Position numbers and translations under genes: made by a program
Assembly: GCA_965203215.1 (NCBI GenBank)
Contig: CBDBBY010000001.1
Coordinates: forward strand, 3,534,001 to 3,598,000
Direction: 5' to 3'
Length of the DNA: 64,000 nucleotides
Source: CBDBBY01 sp965203215
Lineage (GTDB): Bacteria; Pseudomonadota; Alphaproteobacteria; Rhodobacterales; Rhodobacteraceae
Notes under the pieces: generated by a model
Told to the model about the DNA's origin: nothing
The model's database searches: none
Seen by the model: only the letters and a program-made list of their open reading frames with translations
Shown here: positions 52,478 through 61,947 of the stretch, piece by piece
How positions within the stretch are numbered: the stretch's first letter is position 1
Layout of the letters: every line of letters begins with the position of its first letter

Positions 52478-53653
52478 ATGAAGATCAAAAACCTCGATAT
52501 TCACGTCCTGTTGGCGGACGATTTTGATGAAACCCTGACTTCATCCGCACAAGACAGCTTGTTGGTGGTTCTTGAGGACGAACATGGAGTCCAAGGCTTC
52601 GGCGAATCCGACGTGAACCCCTGGATTGGCCGGGCGTGCATCGACGCGCCGGGTACGCATACGATGGGATTGGGGCTTCGTGAAATGCTTCTTTCCGAGC
52701 CTGTCACGGACATTCGCGCCTTCTGGGAACGGGCATATATTGGCACTGCGATGAATGGGCGGCGTGGCGCGGTCGTCCATGCGCTTGGGGCATTGGAAAT
52801 GGCCCTATGGGACCTGAAAGGCAAGCGCGAAGGCAAACCGGTTTGGCAACTGCTGGGCCGTGATCGGAGACCCGATCCGGTTGTGCCTTACGCATCCCTG
52901 CAGCCGCATGGGCATGGCTTTCACGACTATCGCGACGCGCTTTGCGCGGCGGCGGAACGCGCCAAAAGTTTGGGGTTCCGGGCGATGAAAGCCGAAGTCA
53001 CGATGAACGGGCCGTATGCGCATGACGGAATGCGGGAACCATATGAACGCCATACCGAATTGATCGGAGAGGTTCGAAAAGCGGTAGGACGCGATGTAAC
53101 GTTGATGGTTGATGTCCAATACATGTTTCCCAATGCGGCAGCCGCTGCGCCAATCATAAAGGAGTGGGAAGAATTCAATCTCTACTTCGTTGAAACCCCG
53201 GTCTGGTGCGACGATCTGCACGAATACGCCAAGCTGGCGGAATTGGTCGATATTCCGATCGCGATGGGCGAATGGCTGGCCACCCGGTTCGAATTTGCCG
53301 ACCTGATAGCCCGGGGAGGGATTGCGGTCGTACAACCGGATGTTGGACGCGTAGGGGGGTTGACCGAAGCGCTGCGCGTCGCTGATTTGGCCGCTGAAAA
53401 AGGTCTTCCAATCGTTCCGCACTGTTGGAAGACCGGGGTCTCGACTGCGGCGACGGCGCATTTCGCCGCTGTCACCCCGCACTGCAAGTTCATTGAATAT
53501 TTGCCCCAGGAGCTTTGCATCGAGACTTTGCGGAAGGATCTGACGACTGGAGGCGTGATCATGCAGGACGGCGTGATTGCCGGGCTGGATGATGCGCCGG
53601 GATACGGCATCAATCTCAACTGGGATGCCGTGAAGGCATTTGCACAGGAATAG
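52478..53653 (+). CDS. Enolase-superfamily (mandelate racemase/muconate lactonizing) enzyme
   Basis: A 391-residue enolase-superfamily protein. The N-terminal capping domain is followed by a barrel with KAEV (about residue 170), metal ligands Asp in LMVDVQYMF (about 208), Glu in YFVETPVW (about 234) and Glu in MGEWLA (about 265), and the conserved His in HCWKTGV (about 310). The lysine motif reads KxE and not the KxK of classical mandelate racemase, so racemisation versus dehydration of a sugar acid is open. It opens the gene run with the ABC transporter and SDR. A good ribosome binding site (AAGGAAAAAC) precedes the ATG. Confidence 0.83.
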   Translation: MKIKNLDIHVLLADDFDETLTSSAQDSLLVVLEDEHGVQGFGESDVNPWIGRACIDAPGTHTMGLGLREMLLSEPVTDIRAFWERAYIGTAMNGRRGAVVHALGALEMALWDLKGKREGKPVWQLLGRDRRPDPVVPYASLQPHGHGFHDYRDALCAAAERAKSLGFRAMKAEVTMNGPYAHDGMREPYERHTELIGEVRKAVGRDVTLMVDVQYMFPNAAAAAPIIKEWEEFNLYFVETPVWCDDLHEYAKLAELVDIPIAMGEWLATRFEFADLIARGGIAVVQPDVGRVGGLTEALRVADLAAEKGLPIVPHCWKTGVSTAATAHFAAVTPHCKFIEYLPQELCIETLRKDLTTGGVIMQDGVIAGLDDAPGYGINLNWDAVKAFAQE

Positions 53654-53657
53654 GATA

Positions 53658-54668
53658 ATGGATCTTGTTCTTGACAAGGTTGGCAAATGCTATGGACCGA
53701 CCTGGGTGCTTGAGCATATCGATCTGACCATTAAGGAAGGCGAATTCTTTTCACTTCTCGGCGGAAGCGGGTCGGGCAAGACGACGCTATTGAAATCCAT
53801 CGCAGGGATAGAAACGCCGGACCGCGGAAGAATCCTGTTCGACGGACAGGACATCGTCAAAACCCCGATTGAAATGCGGCCCTTTAACACGGTGTTTCAG
53901 GGATATGCGTTGTTCCCGCACATGAGCGTGTTCGACAACATCGCTTTTGGCCTGCGGGTCAAAGGCGTCGACAGAGCAAAAATTAAGGAAACCGTCACTG
54001 AAATGGTCGAGCGCGTTGGTCTCACCGAGCGGATCGGCGCGTTTCCGGCACAGCTCAGCGGAGGCCAGCAACAACGCGTGGCCATTGCGCGCGTTCTGGT
54101 TTGCGAACCCAAAGTAATACTGCTGGATGAACCTTTGTCCGCGCTGGACGCATCGCTGCGCGGCCAGATGCGGCGGTTTCTAAAAGAGCTTCATCGCGAT
54201 CTTGGCCTAACGTTCATATTCGTGACGCATGATCAGGACGAGGCGATTTCGCTGTCCGATCGGATTTGCATCCTGAACAACGGTCGTACTGAGCAGGTGG
54301 ATACTCCCGATGCGCTCTATCACGCGCCAAAGACAACTTATGTGGCTGAGTTTATCGGCGTCAACAACCTGATCCCCGTCACCGCGCGCGGCGATACAGA
54401 TTTGGGCAAGTTTGCTAACGAAATCGCAGTGGATGCGACGTTGTCGATCCGACCGGAGGCCATTCAAATTGGTGCTGTCGGAGAGGGTTTGGTGACCGAG
54501 GCGGTTTTGGTTGATCGGCGGTTTCATGGCGACAACACGGTTATGACCTTCCGTACGAATGCAGGCCGCGAACTGACCGTGCGTCGCCCTGGAAAAGGTG
54601 AGCCGATAGAGTTGGGTGGCCAGACTACCCTTGGCTTGCCGCGCGCTGCTTGCACGCTCATCCCATAG
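53658..54668 (+). CDS. PotA-like ABC transporter ATPase
   Basis: A 336-residue ABC ATPase with Walker A LGGSGSGKTT at about residues 36-45, signature LSGGQQQR at about 136, Walker B VILLDEPLSALDAS at about 156, and a C-terminal OB-like regulatory domain (IRPEAIQIGAV, RRFHGDNTVMTFRT) as in PotA/UgpC/MalK relatives. ATG 53658 lies 4 bases after the enolase-type gene stop; an upstream in-frame ATG would overlap that gene. It powers the two following permeases. Confidence 0.88.
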   Translation: MDLVLDKVGKCYGPTWVLEHIDLTIKEGEFFSLLGGSGSGKTTLLKSIAGIETPDRGRILFDGQDIVKTPIEMRPFNTVFQGYALFPHMSVFDNIAFGLRVKGVDRAKIKETVTEMVERVGLTERIGAFPAQLSGGQQQRVAIARVLVCEPKVILLDEPLSALDASLRGQMRRFLKELHRDLGLTFIFVTHDQDEAISLSDRICILNNGRTEQVDTPDALYHAPKTTYVAEFIGVNNLIPVTARGDTDLGKFANEIAVDATLSIRPEAIQIGAVGEGLVTEAVLVDRRFHGDNTVMTFRTNAGRELTVRRPGKGEPIELGGQTTLGLPRAACTLIP

Positions 54669-54678
54669 GGCAAGTCGC

Positions 54679-55527
54679 ATGAACGGGTTGGCTATTCTAT
54701 GGCGCTGCACGGTCTGGGGAGTGCTGCTGATCGCTGTTTTGCTCCCGATCGCAACCTTTTTGACGTACGGGTTGTTCTCGGTTGAAGAGGGCAAGATCAC
54801 CCATGATTTGTCCGTGAAGAACTACGTCGAGGTTTTTGGCGATCCGGTCTACCGCCGAGTGCTGGGTAAGACGATCCTGATCGCGTCGCAGGTTTCCGGG
54901 ATTTGCTTTGTGCTGGGCTATGTTGTGGCCCTGTTCATATGGAGGCGCGGCACGGCGCTAAAATACACGCTGATCTTCGTGGTCGCGATCCCGCTGATGA
55001 TGAGTTACGTCATCAAGATTTATTCGATGCGCGGTTTGCTGGGCCATACGGGCTTCCTGAACCAGATTCTAGAATGGGCAGGGCTAATCGATGCGCCGCT
55101 TTCGATTTTTCTGTTCAACCTAACTGCGGTGCGCATGACGCTTGTATTCGCGTTGGTTCCGTTTTGCATTCTCGCGACATTTGTCGGGTTTGAGCGGCTT
55201 CCGGCCGCGACGATCAATGCAGCTCGGGACTTGGGCGCGAGCAGTACGCGGATCTTCTGGAGCATCGTTTTCCCATTGACTTTGCCCTCCGCGATTGTCG
55301 GCGTCATGTTCACTTTCGTCCTGAGTGTCGGCGATTTTCTCGCGCCTGAACTTGTCGGCGGAGTCAATGGCCTGACCTACGGGCGGTTGATCTTCTCGCA
55401 GTTCGGGATTGCATTCAACTGGCCGCTAGGCGCCGCGCTTTCACTTGTTCTGATGGCCATTTCGTTTGCCGTCATCGCCTTGGCCGGCCGGGCAAGCAAT
55501 CCGCGCTGGATGAGAGGAGCAGGCTGA
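54679..55527 (+). CDS. PotB-like ABC transporter permease
   Basis: A 282-residue inner-membrane permease with about six membrane spans (first at GVLLIAVLLPIATFLTYGLF) and the EAA loop ATINAARDLGASSTRIFWSIVFPLTLP at about residues 180-206. ATG 54679 (MNGLAIL) with AGGG 8 bases upstream is preferred to an earlier in-frame ATG inside the ATPase gene. It pairs with the next permease. Confidence 0.87.
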   Translation: MNGLAILWRCTVWGVLLIAVLLPIATFLTYGLFSVEEGKITHDLSVKNYVEVFGDPVYRRVLGKTILIASQVSGICFVLGYVVALFIWRRGTALKYTLIFVVAIPLMMSYVIKIYSMRGLLGHTGFLNQILEWAGLIDAPLSIFLFNLTAVRMTLVFALVPFCILATFVGFERLPAATINAARDLGASSTRIFWSIVFPLTLPSAIVGVMFTFVLSVGDFLAPELVGGVNGLTYGRLIFSQFGIAFNWPLGAALSLVLMAISFAVIALAGRASNPRWMRGAG

Positions 55528-56321
55528 TGAAACCGGCGCGCCCGATACTAAATTCCATTGCCGTACTCACCATATTCGTTCTGTATGCGCCGATTCTGAT
55601 GGTGGTGCTGGTTTCTTTCTTTATCGTGCGCCGCGGCAAGATTGACTGGTCGAGTTTTACATTCGACTGGTATGGCAAGCTCTTGACCAACGAGGGAATC
55701 GGCGCGGCGGTGCTGTCGTCGCTGAAGGTGGGAGCCATCGCCGTTGCCACGTCGCTTGTTCTAAGCCTGCTCTTTGCGACTTACACAACCCGCGCAAAAA
55801 CCGGACGGTGGGAGGCTGGCGCGATTTCGGCGCTTGTGTTCCTGCCGTTCCTCTTGCCGCCGATTATCACAGGCATGTCTCTTTTGGTTGCCATGAAGGA
55901 AATTGGCATTGCTCGCGGAGTCAACGCGGCGATCTTGGGTCATGTGGTTTTTGTGCTGGCAATCGGCTTTCGCACTATTCAGGCACGATTATCCATGCTG
56001 GATCCGGCGCTTGTTTGGGCGGCGCGCGATCTCGGCGCAGGACCTTGGCGCAGTTTTCGCCAGATTGTTTTGCCGCAACTCAAGTTGCCGCTTGCGACCT
56101 CCGCGATCATGTGCTTTGCAATTTCCTTTGATGAAACCATGATCACCTTGTTCCTGGTCGGCGACGGCATAACCCTGCCGATCCGGCTCTACGGCATGAT
56201 GCGGTATGGCTTCACTCCCGAGATTTCGGCCCTCGTTACGCTGGTGTTGGTATTTACTGCGCTGCTGACGGCATTGATGGCATTTTTGACGCGCAACCGG
56301 GTCAATGGATTTGCCGGATAG
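55527..56321 (+). CDS. PotC-like ABC transporter permease
   Basis: A 264-residue inner-membrane permease with hydrophobic spans starting at IAVLTIFVLYAPILMVVLVSFF. The EAA loop is ALVWAARDLGAGPWRSFRQIVLPQLKLPL at about residues 160-188. Its ATG overlaps the previous stop by one base (TGATG), showing tight coupling. Confidence 0.87.
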   Translation: MKPARPILNSIAVLTIFVLYAPILMVVLVSFFIVRRGKIDWSSFTFDWYGKLLTNEGIGAAVLSSLKVGAIAVATSLVLSLLFATYTTRAKTGRWEAGAISALVFLPFLLPPIITGMSLLVAMKEIGIARGVNAAILGHVVFVLAIGFRTIQARLSMLDPALVWAARDLGAGPWRSFRQIVLPQLKLPLATSAIMCFAISFDETMITLFLVGDGITLPIRLYGMMRYGFTPEISALVTLVLVFTALLTALMAFLTRNRVNGFAG

Positions 56322-56333
56322 ATGGAGACCACG

Positions 56334-57086
56334 ATGAAGGACAGGACATATCTGGTGACCGGAGCCGCCCGGGGCATCGGGCTTGAAATAGCGAGGCACC
56401 TGCTATCCCGGGGTTCACGGGTCGCAATGGCGGATATTGATCGCGACGAACTCAACGGATTGAGCGATTTGCCGGAACGCGCCAGCCTGCATTGCTGTGA
56501 CGTTTCCGATCGGGACGACTGCGCCAGATTGATCGCAGAAGTGTTGGAGGCGCACGGAAGTCTGCACGGTTTGGTCAACAACGCGGCTATTCTGGACATT
56601 TCGCCATGGGACGCTCTTGATCTGAACCGATATGACCGGGTGATCGCGACCAATCAATCCAGCGTTTTGGTCATGTGCCGCGCCGCGACACCCGCCCTGC
56701 GCGCCACCAAAGGCGCGATCGTGAATGTGGCCTCGATCATGGGGATGGCCGGCTCGGAAGCAGCAACACCGTATTCGATGGCGAAAGGTGCGGTGTTGAA
56801 CCTGACCCGCTGCCTGGCTGTCGACCTTGCCGGTGACGGCATTCGCGTCAATTCGGTTTCTCCGGGCTTTATCGACACGCGGATGGCCGCTTTGGAGGAC
56901 GGAAGTCACGAGCATGAAACCGAATATTTCAAGACCGTCTACCTCAGACACCGGAAAATTCCGTTGGCGCGCGCGGCAAAACCGGAGGAAATCGCAGGAC
57001 CGGTTGCGTTCCTGCTTTCCGATGCTGCGGGCTATGTGACGGGCGCCAACTTGCCTGTTGACGGCGGCGTGACGGCGACATTTTAG
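56334..57086 (+). CDS. Short-chain dehydrogenase/reductase
   Basis: A 250-residue classical SDR with TGAARGIGLEIARHL, NNAAIL, catalytic Ser in NVASIMG, and YSMAKGAVL containing the catalytic Tyr and Lys. ATG 56334 has GGAG 6 bases upstream; an in-frame ATG at 56322 directly after the permease stop is possible. It probably oxidises the imported compound or its product alongside the enolase-type enzyme, a pattern seen in sugar-acid catabolism (inference). Confidence 0.87.
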   Translation: MKDRTYLVTGAARGIGLEIARHLLSRGSRVAMADIDRDELNGLSDLPERASLHCCDVSDRDDCARLIAEVLEAHGSLHGLVNNAAILDISPWDALDLNRYDRVIATNQSSVLVMCRAATPALRATKGAIVNVASIMGMAGSEAATPYSMAKGAVLNLTRCLAVDLAGDGIRVNSVSPGFIDTRMAALEDGSHEHETEYFKTVYLRHRKIPLARAAKPEEIAGPVAFLLSDAAGYVTGANLPVDGGVTATF

Positions 57087-57211
57087 GGGGTGCAAGCATG
57101 CAATTTGAATGTAAAAGTTTGACTAAAAAGAAAGCAGTCAACTCAAGGTAATCTGCTGCCAGATCAATGTCCGGATTTTGACGGTCTATTTTGTCATGAG
57201 GGAAATACAAC

Positions 57212-58408
57212 TCAACCGCCGCCGTCGCCTCTCTTGACGTCGCGATATTTCTTCTTCATTTGACCGAATATTGATTGCGCGGTTTCGGACACGTCCTCAG
57301 CTATATTCAGAAGATATCGATCATGTCCGTCAAAGCCGCGCAAACTGAAAGACAATTCGTGAAGCACGCTGCGAGCTCGAATAAGCGTTTCCGCAAAAGT
57401 TGCGTCGGCGGGCCGGGTACTTCTATGTGCCTCCGCTAGAGTGCGGCCAGCCCGGAGAACGAGGAGACCTTCGCCGCTTTCAAGTATTTCACCAAGATGC
57501 TTTATTCCGGGATTTTGCGATTGGATGACCGGTTCTCGGTTTTCCTCTTTGGAACCGTAGATCCAGACTAGCACTTCTCGAAGCCGGTCAAGCCTGTCTG
57601 CTGGAACCGGCTCGGGCTGTGGATCGTATCCCGACCATGCGGATCCTAGACCCAAGTACTCCATGTAAGAGGCACGGGCGAGAGCCGTGTAAAGATGGGA
57701 AAAGTCAAACTTGATGGTCTTTCGATCGGAGAGAGAGTAAACGCCTTCTTTTTCGGCTTGTTCCAGAACATAAATCGCTGCGACCATTCGCTTGATCGTG
57801 GAATGCCGATCACCGATTTTTTCGGATATGGCTCCAAGCGAGATATCTGACCTGTGCCACTCCGCTGCAAACTTGGCCTTTGCATGAGATTCCCATCTGG
57901 CCGCGCCGTTGATATGTTTGAAGCCGATGAACGACCGTGCGGCGGCGCGGTCCGGAACGCGATAAACGGAAACTTCGGTCAGCGTCGCCGATACTGTCGC
58001 GGATATCTCGGGAACTTTGATCTTCAGATGCTCTTTCCTGGCGATGGAATCAACAAGCTCTGGCTGTCGAAATAGTCGGATAGCGGCAAGCCTGCGGTTG
58101 CCCTCAAGAACTGCAAATCTTTGGTCGGCGGCATCAAGCAAGACGATCAACGGTTCAATGTCCATATATCCGTTGGCAGCTATCGACTGAAGCAGTTCAC
58201 CCAGATCTTCGCCGCGATATAGCTGCGCGATGATGCATTCCTCCGCCGTGCAGGCACTTCTGCCCGCCAAGCGAGGGTTGTCGCGGTCGAGCTTCAGGAA
58301 ATCGACGTTGATCTTCGTTGTATTCCCGAACAGGACATCGGACGGATCTTGAGGTGCAGCGTCAGCTATTTTCTTTGCTCCTCGCAAGTTTTTCGACCAC
58401 CTCGGCAA
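57212..58408 (-). CDS. ParB-like (ParB/Srx-fold) protein, copy 2
   Basis: A 398-residue homologue of the protein at 45.8 kb. Shared blocks are LDRDNPRLAGR (versus LDLLNPRFGY), FAVLEGNRRLAAIRLF (versus FTVLDGNRRVASIKTL), FIGFKHINGAARWESHAKAKFA (versus VGFKHIKGPACWGS...) and FDFSHLYTAL (versus LDFSRLYTML). It carries an extra 30-residue N-terminus and a longer C-terminus. It overlaps the Cys-rich frame at 58362-58751 by 47 bases. A DNA-related role, perhaps defence, is inferred only from the fold and the company of copy 1. Confidence 0.7.
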   Translation of the reverse strand: MPRWSKNLRGAKKIADAAPQDPSDVLFGNTTKINVDFLKLDRDNPRLAGRSACTAEECIIAQLYRGEDLGELLQSIAANGYMDIEPLIVLLDAADQRFAVLEGNRRLAAIRLFRQPELVDSIARKEHLKIKVPEISATVSATLTEVSVYRVPDRAAARSFIGFKHINGAARWESHAKAKFAAEWHRSDISLGAISEKIGDRHSTIKRMVAAIYVLEQAEKEGVYSLSDRKTIKFDFSHLYTALARASYMEYLGLGSAWSGYDPQPEPVPADRLDRLREVLVWIYGSKEENREPVIQSQNPGIKHLGEILESGEGLLVLRAGRTLAEAHRSTRPADATFAETLIRARSVLHELSFSLRGFDGHDRYLLNIAEDVSETAQSIFGQMKKKYRDVKRGDGGG

Positions 58409-58751
58409 AGATCATCTCTGCCTCTTCAAATGCATGCAGGCTATTCGCATGTTCCCACACTCCATTGCGATGCCAGTGGCAACTCTCGTCCGCGGCACAG
58501 CTTGGCCAGCACACTAAATCTGGGCGCGCCTTGCTTCTCCGTCCCGGCATATCGAACACGGGCACGCTTTTCCATGAGCGAGATTCAGACGTCCTTGATT
58601 GTCGACCCAAATGCCGCTCGCTTGATTTCTTGCCTATTCCCGATGTACGCAGAAGAGCCCAACAGCCAATGTTCCGATTGGCCATCCACTCGTGATTGTA
58701 AACTCGGCCGCAGCCCCCGCAACAAACAATATCGCCCAGAGGTTGATGCAA
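58362..58751 (-). CDS. Cys-rich hypothetical protein upstream of ParB-like copy 2
   Basis: A 129-residue frame with two zinc-site-like clusters, IVCCGGCGRVYNHEW at about residues 8-22 and LVCWPSCAADESCHWHRN at about 79-96, then an acidic helix (HAFEEAEMIFAEVVEKLARS). It overlaps the ParB-like start. The strand upstream (58894-58752) in another frame also looks coding (PTKFDSLRIPKSLRSGLKRS), so the gene may be longer and frameshifted. Family unknown; a zinc-ribbon DNA-binding or HNH-like role is possible. Confidence 0.4.
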   Translation of the reverse strand: MHQPLGDIVCCGGCGRVYNHEWMANRNIGCWALLRTSGIGKKSSERHLGRQSRTSESRSWKSVPVFDMPGRRSKARPDLVCWPSCAADESCHWHRNGVWEHANSLHAFEEAEMIFAEVVEKLARSKENS

Positions 58752-58992
58752 GCTGTGCTTCGTTCAAATTTGAGCTGCATTGAGCGCGTCGCGCTTCCTG
58801 CGCCAGTCGGTTTTCCTTGCCTGTCGGCAGTTGATCGCTTCAATCCAGAGCGAAGAGATTTTGGAATCCTTAAGCTGTCGAATTTCGTCGGCATTGAGGT
58901 CTACAGTCTGCGATAGAGAAAGACTTTATTGAAGTTCAACCTGTTACAAGCGCCAAAAGACTAAAACGCATCTGTGCCGGCGTCCCCGAAAT

Positions 58993-59730
58993 TCAAGCCC
59001 TCAAGACCTTGCCGAAGAATTCTTTCGCGCGTTGACTCTGTGGACTGTTGAATATTTCAGCCGGGCCGCCGTACTCGACAATCTTGCCGTCATCCATGAA
59101 TATCACCGAATTGGCGACTTCCTTCACGAACGCCATTTCGTGGCTTACGATCAGCATCGTCATTCCTTCCGAAGTGAGCCGACGGATGCTGTCGAGCACT
59201 TCGTTGACCAGTTCCGGATCAAGCGCCGAAGTAACCTCGTCAAGAAGCAATATCTCGGGTCGAAGCGCAAGGGCTCGGGCGATAGCGACCCGTTGCTGCT
59301 GGCCTCCGGAGAGCTCGTCGGGATAGGCATCCGCTTTTTCGGCCAAGCCGACCAGCGACAGTAGTTCCCTTCCTTCGCGCTCGACCTCGCGCCTTGCTCG
59401 TTTTTGTATTTTTGTCGGCGCAAGTGTGATGTTTCGAATGACGGTCATGTTCTGGAAAAGGTTGTATTGCTGGAACACGATGGCCATGCGTTCCCGCGCG
59501 CTCCGCACGGACGAGCGGCTTCCATAATCGACTTGGGTGTCGTCAATCCGCACGTTGCCGGACGAAACGGGCGTTAGTCCCATCAACACCCTCAAAACCG
59601 TAGATTTTCCGGAACCCGAGGGGCCTACGATCGCGACGACTTCGCCGCGAACGACGCCGAAGCTGATGCCCTTAAGGACTTCAAGCGACCCGTATTTTGC
59701 GCGTACGTCGCTGACCGCGAGGTGTGGCAA
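58993..59730 (-). CDS. Polar amino-acid ABC transporter ATPase
   Basis: A 245-residue GlnQ-type ATPase: Walker A GPSGSGKST at about residues 37-45, signature LSGGQQQR at about 139, Walker B ILLLDEVTSALDPE at about 158-171. The Pro of the usual DEPTSALD is Val here. Its ATG lies 50 bases inside the preceding permease gene, an overlap that suggests coupling. It is the last gene of the transporter set. Confidence 0.88.
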   Translation of the reverse strand: MPHLAVSDVRAKYGSLEVLKGISFGVVRGEVVAIVGPSGSGKSTVLRVLMGLTPVSSGNVRIDDTQVDYGSRSSVRSARERMAIVFQQYNLFQNMTVIRNITLAPTKIQKRARREVEREGRELLSLVGLAEKADAYPDELSGGQQQRVAIARALALRPEILLLDEVTSALDPELVNEVLDSIRRLTSEGMTMLIVSHEMAFVKEVANSVIFMDDGKIVEYGGPAEIFNSPQSQRAKEFFGKVLRA

Positions 59731-60394
59731 GCTTTTTCTCCAAATGCTGGCCCAGCAGGCTGAGCGGGAACGAAATGATGAAATAGGACATCGCGATCGT
59801 CCCGAACACCAGTATCCCGGAAAACCCCTTGTTGTTCAGTTCCTTCCCGCGGAACGTCAATTCGAACACGCCGACCTGGCTGACAAGGGCGGTATCTTTG
59901 ATGAATGCGACGGCAAAGGCTATAGCCGGGGGAATGATGACCGGCATCGCCTGGGGCAGGACGATACGGACCATCGTCTGAAGACGCGATAGATTCATCG
60001 TGCTGGCTGCCTCGATTTGGGTTTTCGGCACGGATTCGACGCCGCCGCGAATGATGTCGGCCGTGTAGGCGATCGCGTATATGCAGATCGCAATGACGGC
60101 GATGCTGAAAAGCGAGGCGTCCGTAGTGATCGTCTGAATGAAGAACAGCACTAGGTAAATGACGACGATGAACGGAATTCGCCTGAAAATCTCGACGTAG
60201 GTTATGCAGACCACCCTTAGAGGAAGCGCCCAAAGCCCCGGCGTCTGACGCAGATAGACCAGCACGAGCGCGAAGAAAAATCCGATGAAGCAGCCTACGA
60301 ACGTCATGGAGAGCGTCATGGCTGCCGCTTCGCCCAGCAGCCTCAAGTTGCCCAAGGTGTAAAACTCCGGGATTTGCGCGATGGCGCGTTCCAC
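59681..60394 (-). CDS. Polar amino-acid ABC transporter permease
   Basis: A 237-residue HisM/GlnP-type permease. The motif TYVEIFRRIPFIVVIY at about residues 66-81 is a family mark, as are ADIIRGGVESVPKTQIEAASTMNLSRLQTMVRIVLPQAM with the EAA-type loop. The start is GTG 60394, one base after the stop of the preceding permease gene; an earlier ATG at 60445 lies within that gene. Confidence 0.87.
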   Translation of the reverse strand: MERAIAQIPEFYTLGNLRLLGEAAAMTLSMTFVGCFIGFFFALVLVYLRQTPGLWALPLRVVCITYVEIFRRIPFIVVIYLVLFFIQTITTDASLFSIAVIAICIYAIAYTADIIRGGVESVPKTQIEAASTMNLSRLQTMVRIVLPQAMPVIIPPAIAFAVAFIKDTALVSQVGVFELTFRGKELNNKGFSGILVFGTIAMSYFIISFPLSLLGQHLEKKLATPRGQRRTRKIRVA

Positions 60395-60395
60395 T

Positions 60396-61073
60396 TCAGA
60401 AAATCCTTGCCTTGACCCGAAACGCCCATCGCCCGGCAAGCGCAAGCCCGATGCTGGCGGCGAAAGTCAGCACGACGTAGATGCCGGCGATGACTGTAAA
60501 GTACTCGAGCCAGCGATAATTTACCGTCGATAGGGTAATCGCCGATCCGGTAAGCTCATCGACTCCGATCAGCGCTCCGATGGAGGTTCCCATGACGAGA
60601 AGAACGATGAAGAAATTGGCAAGCGCCGGATAGACTGTCTTCGCGATGTGCGGCGCGATGACGTAGCGAATCAACTGAACGATGGACATGCCCAGCGTTG
60701 CGCCCGCTTCGACTTCCGTGATCCGGACCGAAATGAAGCCCGCCCGCATGATGATCGTAAGGTAGGCCCCTGCGTTCAAAGTAAGCCCGATCAGCAGGCA
60801 GGCTTCGCTCGACCATCGGATCCCAGCCTCCGGCAGCGCGAAATACAGGAAGTACACCTGAATCAATGCCGGGGTGTTGGTGATGAATACGACGTAGGAG
60901 TCTACGATCAGCCGGAACGGCTTCGGCGCGTAAGTCTTTATCGCGGATCCGACGAGGCCGATGATCGCCCCGCCCATGAACGCGAGAACGCCCAGCTGAA
61001 AGGTCAGCAGGGCGCCCTCCATCAGGACATCGAAATTCCGCCAGACTACATTGAACTGGAATTCGTAGTTCAC
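60396..61073 (-). CDS. Polar amino-acid ABC transporter permease
   Basis: A 225-residue HisM-type permease: first span LLTFQLGVLAFMGGAIIGLVG, TNTPALIQVYFLYFALP, and loop RAGFISVRITEVEAGATLGMSIVQLIRYVIAPHI. It forms a heteromeric channel with the following permease. It starts 64 bases after the binding-protein gene. Confidence 0.87.
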   Translation of the reverse strand: MNYEFQFNVVWRNFDVLMEGALLTFQLGVLAFMGGAIIGLVGSAIKTYAPKPFRLIVDSYVVFITNTPALIQVYFLYFALPEAGIRWSSEACLLIGLTLNAGAYLTIIMRAGFISVRITEVEAGATLGMSIVQLIRYVIAPHIAKTVYPALANFFIVLLVMGTSIGALIGVDELTGSAITLSTVNYRWLEYFTVIAGIYVVLTFAASIGLALAGRWAFRVKARIF

Positions 61074-61137
61074 GGCAGATCCGCGCCGCGAGCGGCATCC
61101 GCCCGCGGTGCGTCTTCACGTTGTTCGGTCTCAGCCG

Positions 61138-61947
61138 TCAGTAATATGGATTGGGCACGACAGCCTGGAGCATCGGCGCTCCGTAATGCTTTTCCCACGT
61201 CGCATTCACCGTTCCGGATGAATGGAGGCCGTCGAGGATGATGTTGATCACCTCTTTCAGATTGTGGTTGCCTTGTCCCACGCCGATTCCGCAATAGGCG
61301 ACAAAGATCGGATTCTCGACGACGCGCCAATTGGTGTCGGGATAATTCTCGGTGAACGCGATGAAGAAATCGATGTTTTCGACAATGGCGTCGGCTCGGC
61401 CCTGTGCGACGAGGCGCACCGTATCGGCAATCGTGTCGACGAGCTCGAGCTCGGCGTTCGGCATGTTCTCTTCAATCCAGCCGACGGTCCAGTTGCCTCG
61501 CATGTTGCCCAGAACAACGCCGTCCTTGTTGAATTCTTGCCAGCTGTCTCCCTCGATCTGGTCCGTCGCGAGCACTGCGAGCACTTCGGTATGGAGCGGA
61601 AGCGTGTAGTCGATCAATTTCGCGCGTTCCGAGTTCCGGGTAAGCGCGCCCAGCGAGATGTCTATCCGGTCGGTCGCGAGAAACGGCACTCGCTGCGCCG
61701 ATTCCGTTGGCACCCACTCCACGTCCACTCCGAGCTGTTCAGCGATCATGCTGCCGATGTCGATGTCGAAGCCTTCCCAATCGCCGTCGTCGTTCCTCGT
61801 GCTCATGTTCGGAAAGTTGGGATTGATGCCGATTCTGATCGTTCCGTCCGAAAGAATTTCATCAAGCGTTTTCGCGCCCGACGATACTGTCGCCAACGCG
61901 GCGATACTTAGCGTTGCAACCAGCGTTGCTATAACTTTCTTGATCAT
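61138..61947 (-). CDS. Polar amino-acid ABC transporter periplasmic binding protein
   Basis: A 269-residue family 3 solute-binding protein with a signal peptide (MIKKVIATLVATLSIAALAT..., likely cleaved near SSGA). It has IRIGINPNFPNMS and EGFDIDIGSMIAEQLG in lobe one, and SLGALTRNSERAKLIDYTLP at the hinge. It is transcribed in the same direction as gcvPA/gcvPB, 175 bases upstream. This suggests uptake of glycine or a compound giving glycine (inference). Confidence 0.87.
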   Translation of the reverse strand: MIKKVIATLVATLSIAALATVSSGAKTLDEILSDGTIRIGINPNFPNMSTRNDDGDWEGFDIDIGSMIAEQLGVDVEWVPTESAQRVPFLATDRIDISLGALTRNSERAKLIDYTLPLHTEVLAVLATDQIEGDSWQEFNKDGVVLGNMRGNWTVGWIEENMPNAELELVDTIADTVRLVAQGRADAIVENIDFFIAFTENYPDTNWRVVENPIFVAYCGIGVGQGNHNLKEVINIILDGLHSSGTVNATWEKHYGAPMLQAVVPNPYY

